From contig NZ_CP146608.1 in the NCBI RefSeq assembly GCF_037113415.1, forward strand, positions 62,001 through 126,000: 64,000 nucleotides of DNA, read 5' to 3'. Origin of the DNA: Devosia sp. XK-2 (GTDB lineage Bacteria > Pseudomonadota > Alphaproteobacteria > Rhizobiales > Devosiaceae). The position numbers and the translations under genes were made by a program. The notes below the pieces were generated by a model. It had not been told where the DNA came from and did no database searches. It saw nothing but the letters and a program-made list of their open reading frames with translations. How positions within the stretch are numbered: the first letter of the stretch is position 1; each line of letters opens with the position of its first letter. Below, piece after piece: positions 63,473 to 64,000 of this stretch.

Positions 63473-63509
63473 TCTGCGGAGGGGTGACAACTACGAAATC
63501 ATTGTTCAT

Positions 63510-63675
63510 CGCCTCCCTCCCCTTGATGGGGAGGGTAGCGCAGCCTGACGCGCAGCGTCCTGGCGCAGCTAGGGTGGGGTGATGGCCCGCGTCTGTGCAG
63601 AAGAAAGCATGGATCTGAGTTTGCCAGAGTCACCCCGCCCTCATTCCCTCCCCATCAAGGGGAGGGAGGCGCAGG
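63510..63675. repeat. Head-to-head pair of REP-like palindromes
   Basis: Two inverted units, the left 63,510-63,580 (GCCTCCCTCCCCTTGATGGG, GAGGGTAGCGCAG, GGGTGGGGTGA) and the right 63,630-63,675 (CACCCCGCCCTCATTCCCTC, CCCATCAAGGGGAGGG, AGGCGCAGG), separated by about 50 bases. Same family as the copies at 12,904 and 53,495. They fill the gap between the prp regulator and the carbonic anhydrase gene. Confidence 0.78.
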
Positions 63676-63748
63676 GCGATATGCCGGTGTTCATCCACCC
63701 ACCCCGGTGAGGGCCGAGGCGCCAAGGCCTGAGCGGCGTTGGACGTCT

Positions 63749-64000
63749 TTATGCCGGTTCGAAATCCGGGCCATGCCCCGACACCGGTTTCATCCCATTG
63801 GCAAAGCGCTTGGCGTTCTTCACATAGCGGTCCGCCGAGGCGGTCAGCGCTGCAACGCCCGCCGCATCGATTTCCCGCACCACCTTGGCCGGGGCACCCA
63901 TGACCAGCGAATTGTCGGGGATCACCTTGCCCTCGGTCACCAGCGCATTGGCGCCGATCAGGCAGTTTTCCCCGATGACGGCGCCGTTGAGCACGGTGGC
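63749..64000 (-). CDS. Gamma-carbonic anhydrase family protein (3' end only)
   Basis: The gene runs off the right edge, so the N-terminus is outside. The visible 83 residues are the left-handed beta-helix repeats of gamma-class carbonic anhydrases/YrdA-like hexapeptide proteins: GAVIGENCLIGANALVTEGK, IPDNSLVMGAPAKVVREI. A short C-terminal helix follows. Metal ligands would lie in the part not seen. Confidence 0.85.
   Translation of the reverse strand, partial: ATVLNGAVIGENCLIGANALVTEGKVIPDNSLVMGAPAKVVREIDAAGVAALTASADRYVKNAKRFANGMKPVSGHGPDFEPA

Noticed and set aside
1..64000. tRNA, rRNA, CRISPR array, insertion sequences or prophage genes
   Set aside because: I found no sequence supporting any of these.

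Overview
This window is a gene-dense, high-GC stretch of an alphaproteobacterial chromosome. Several genes are family-typical for Hyphomicrobiales: a RirA iron regulator, an MbfA iron exporter with Irr-type operator boxes, a ChrR-controlled ECF sigma factor, a ScfR-type propionate regulator and phnM/phnN. Gene content and a recurring G/C-rich intergenic palindrome fit a Devosia-like member of the Devosiaceae, but that placement is inference. I saw no rRNA, tRNA, CRISPR array, insertion sequence or integrase.

Layout. 1-7.2 kb: two paralogous MFS transporters flanking an MmcB-type DNA repair gene, then a minus-strand block (2-hydroxyacid dehydrogenase, secreted protein, rbfA, truB), an SH3b protein and an FhuF-like ferric-siderophore reductase. 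7.4-9.5 kb: a TadE/TadG pair. 9.5-16.2 kb: sugar-type oxidoreductases, an Rrf2 regulator with a thioredoxin-reductase-like flavoprotein, an aldo/keto reductase, the tRNA hydroxylase TrhO and a LysR regulator. 16.2-19.2 kb: mbfA with two Irr boxes, and a copper group (small membrane protein, PCuAC, SCO). 19.3-23.5 kb: a DadA-like oxidase, a DHFR-like reductase and two LysR regulators, one divergent from a 45-residue protein. 23.6-25.4 kb: lepA.

25.4-29.3 kb holds one 3.8 kb gene of lower GC encoding a 1278-residue protein with an intact N-terminal SIR2 NADase domain and a large uncharacterised C-terminus. It looks like a horizontally acquired single-gene anti-phage system (defence-associated sirtuin type) inserted behind lepA, and it is the best candidate for poorly described biology here.

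29.5-34.2 kb is a photooxidative-stress locus: ECF sigma, ChrR anti-sigma and DUF2177 face an FAD oxidoreductase and DUF1365 across a region with two identical divergent promoters (TGATCC-N16-CGTATC). 34.3-39.8 kb: a galactose/arabinose-type dehydrogenase, glycerate 2-kinase, an orphan DUF1045-phnM-phnN operon and three small genes. 39.8-47.9 kb: LacI and ROK regulators, a Uup-type ABC-F ATPase, rirA, a divergent IHF-alpha-like protein, an aldo/keto reductase, a secreted protein and a VOC protein. 48.1-53.5 kb: a complete dipeptide/oligopeptide ABC operon (dppABCDF) behind a perfect 16-bp palindrome. 53.6-64 kb: a Gfo/Idh/MocA oxidoreductase, a SIMPL protein, a CHASE-PAS-GGDEF-EAL c-di-GMP protein, the methylcitrate operon prpDCB with its divergent regulator, and the edge of a gamma-carbonic anhydrase gene.

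Connecting themes are iron control (FhuF, MbfA, RirA, Irr boxes), oxidative and photooxidative stress (ECF-ChrR, Rrf2 plus flavoprotein), peptide, propionate and phosphonate use, and probable phage defence.
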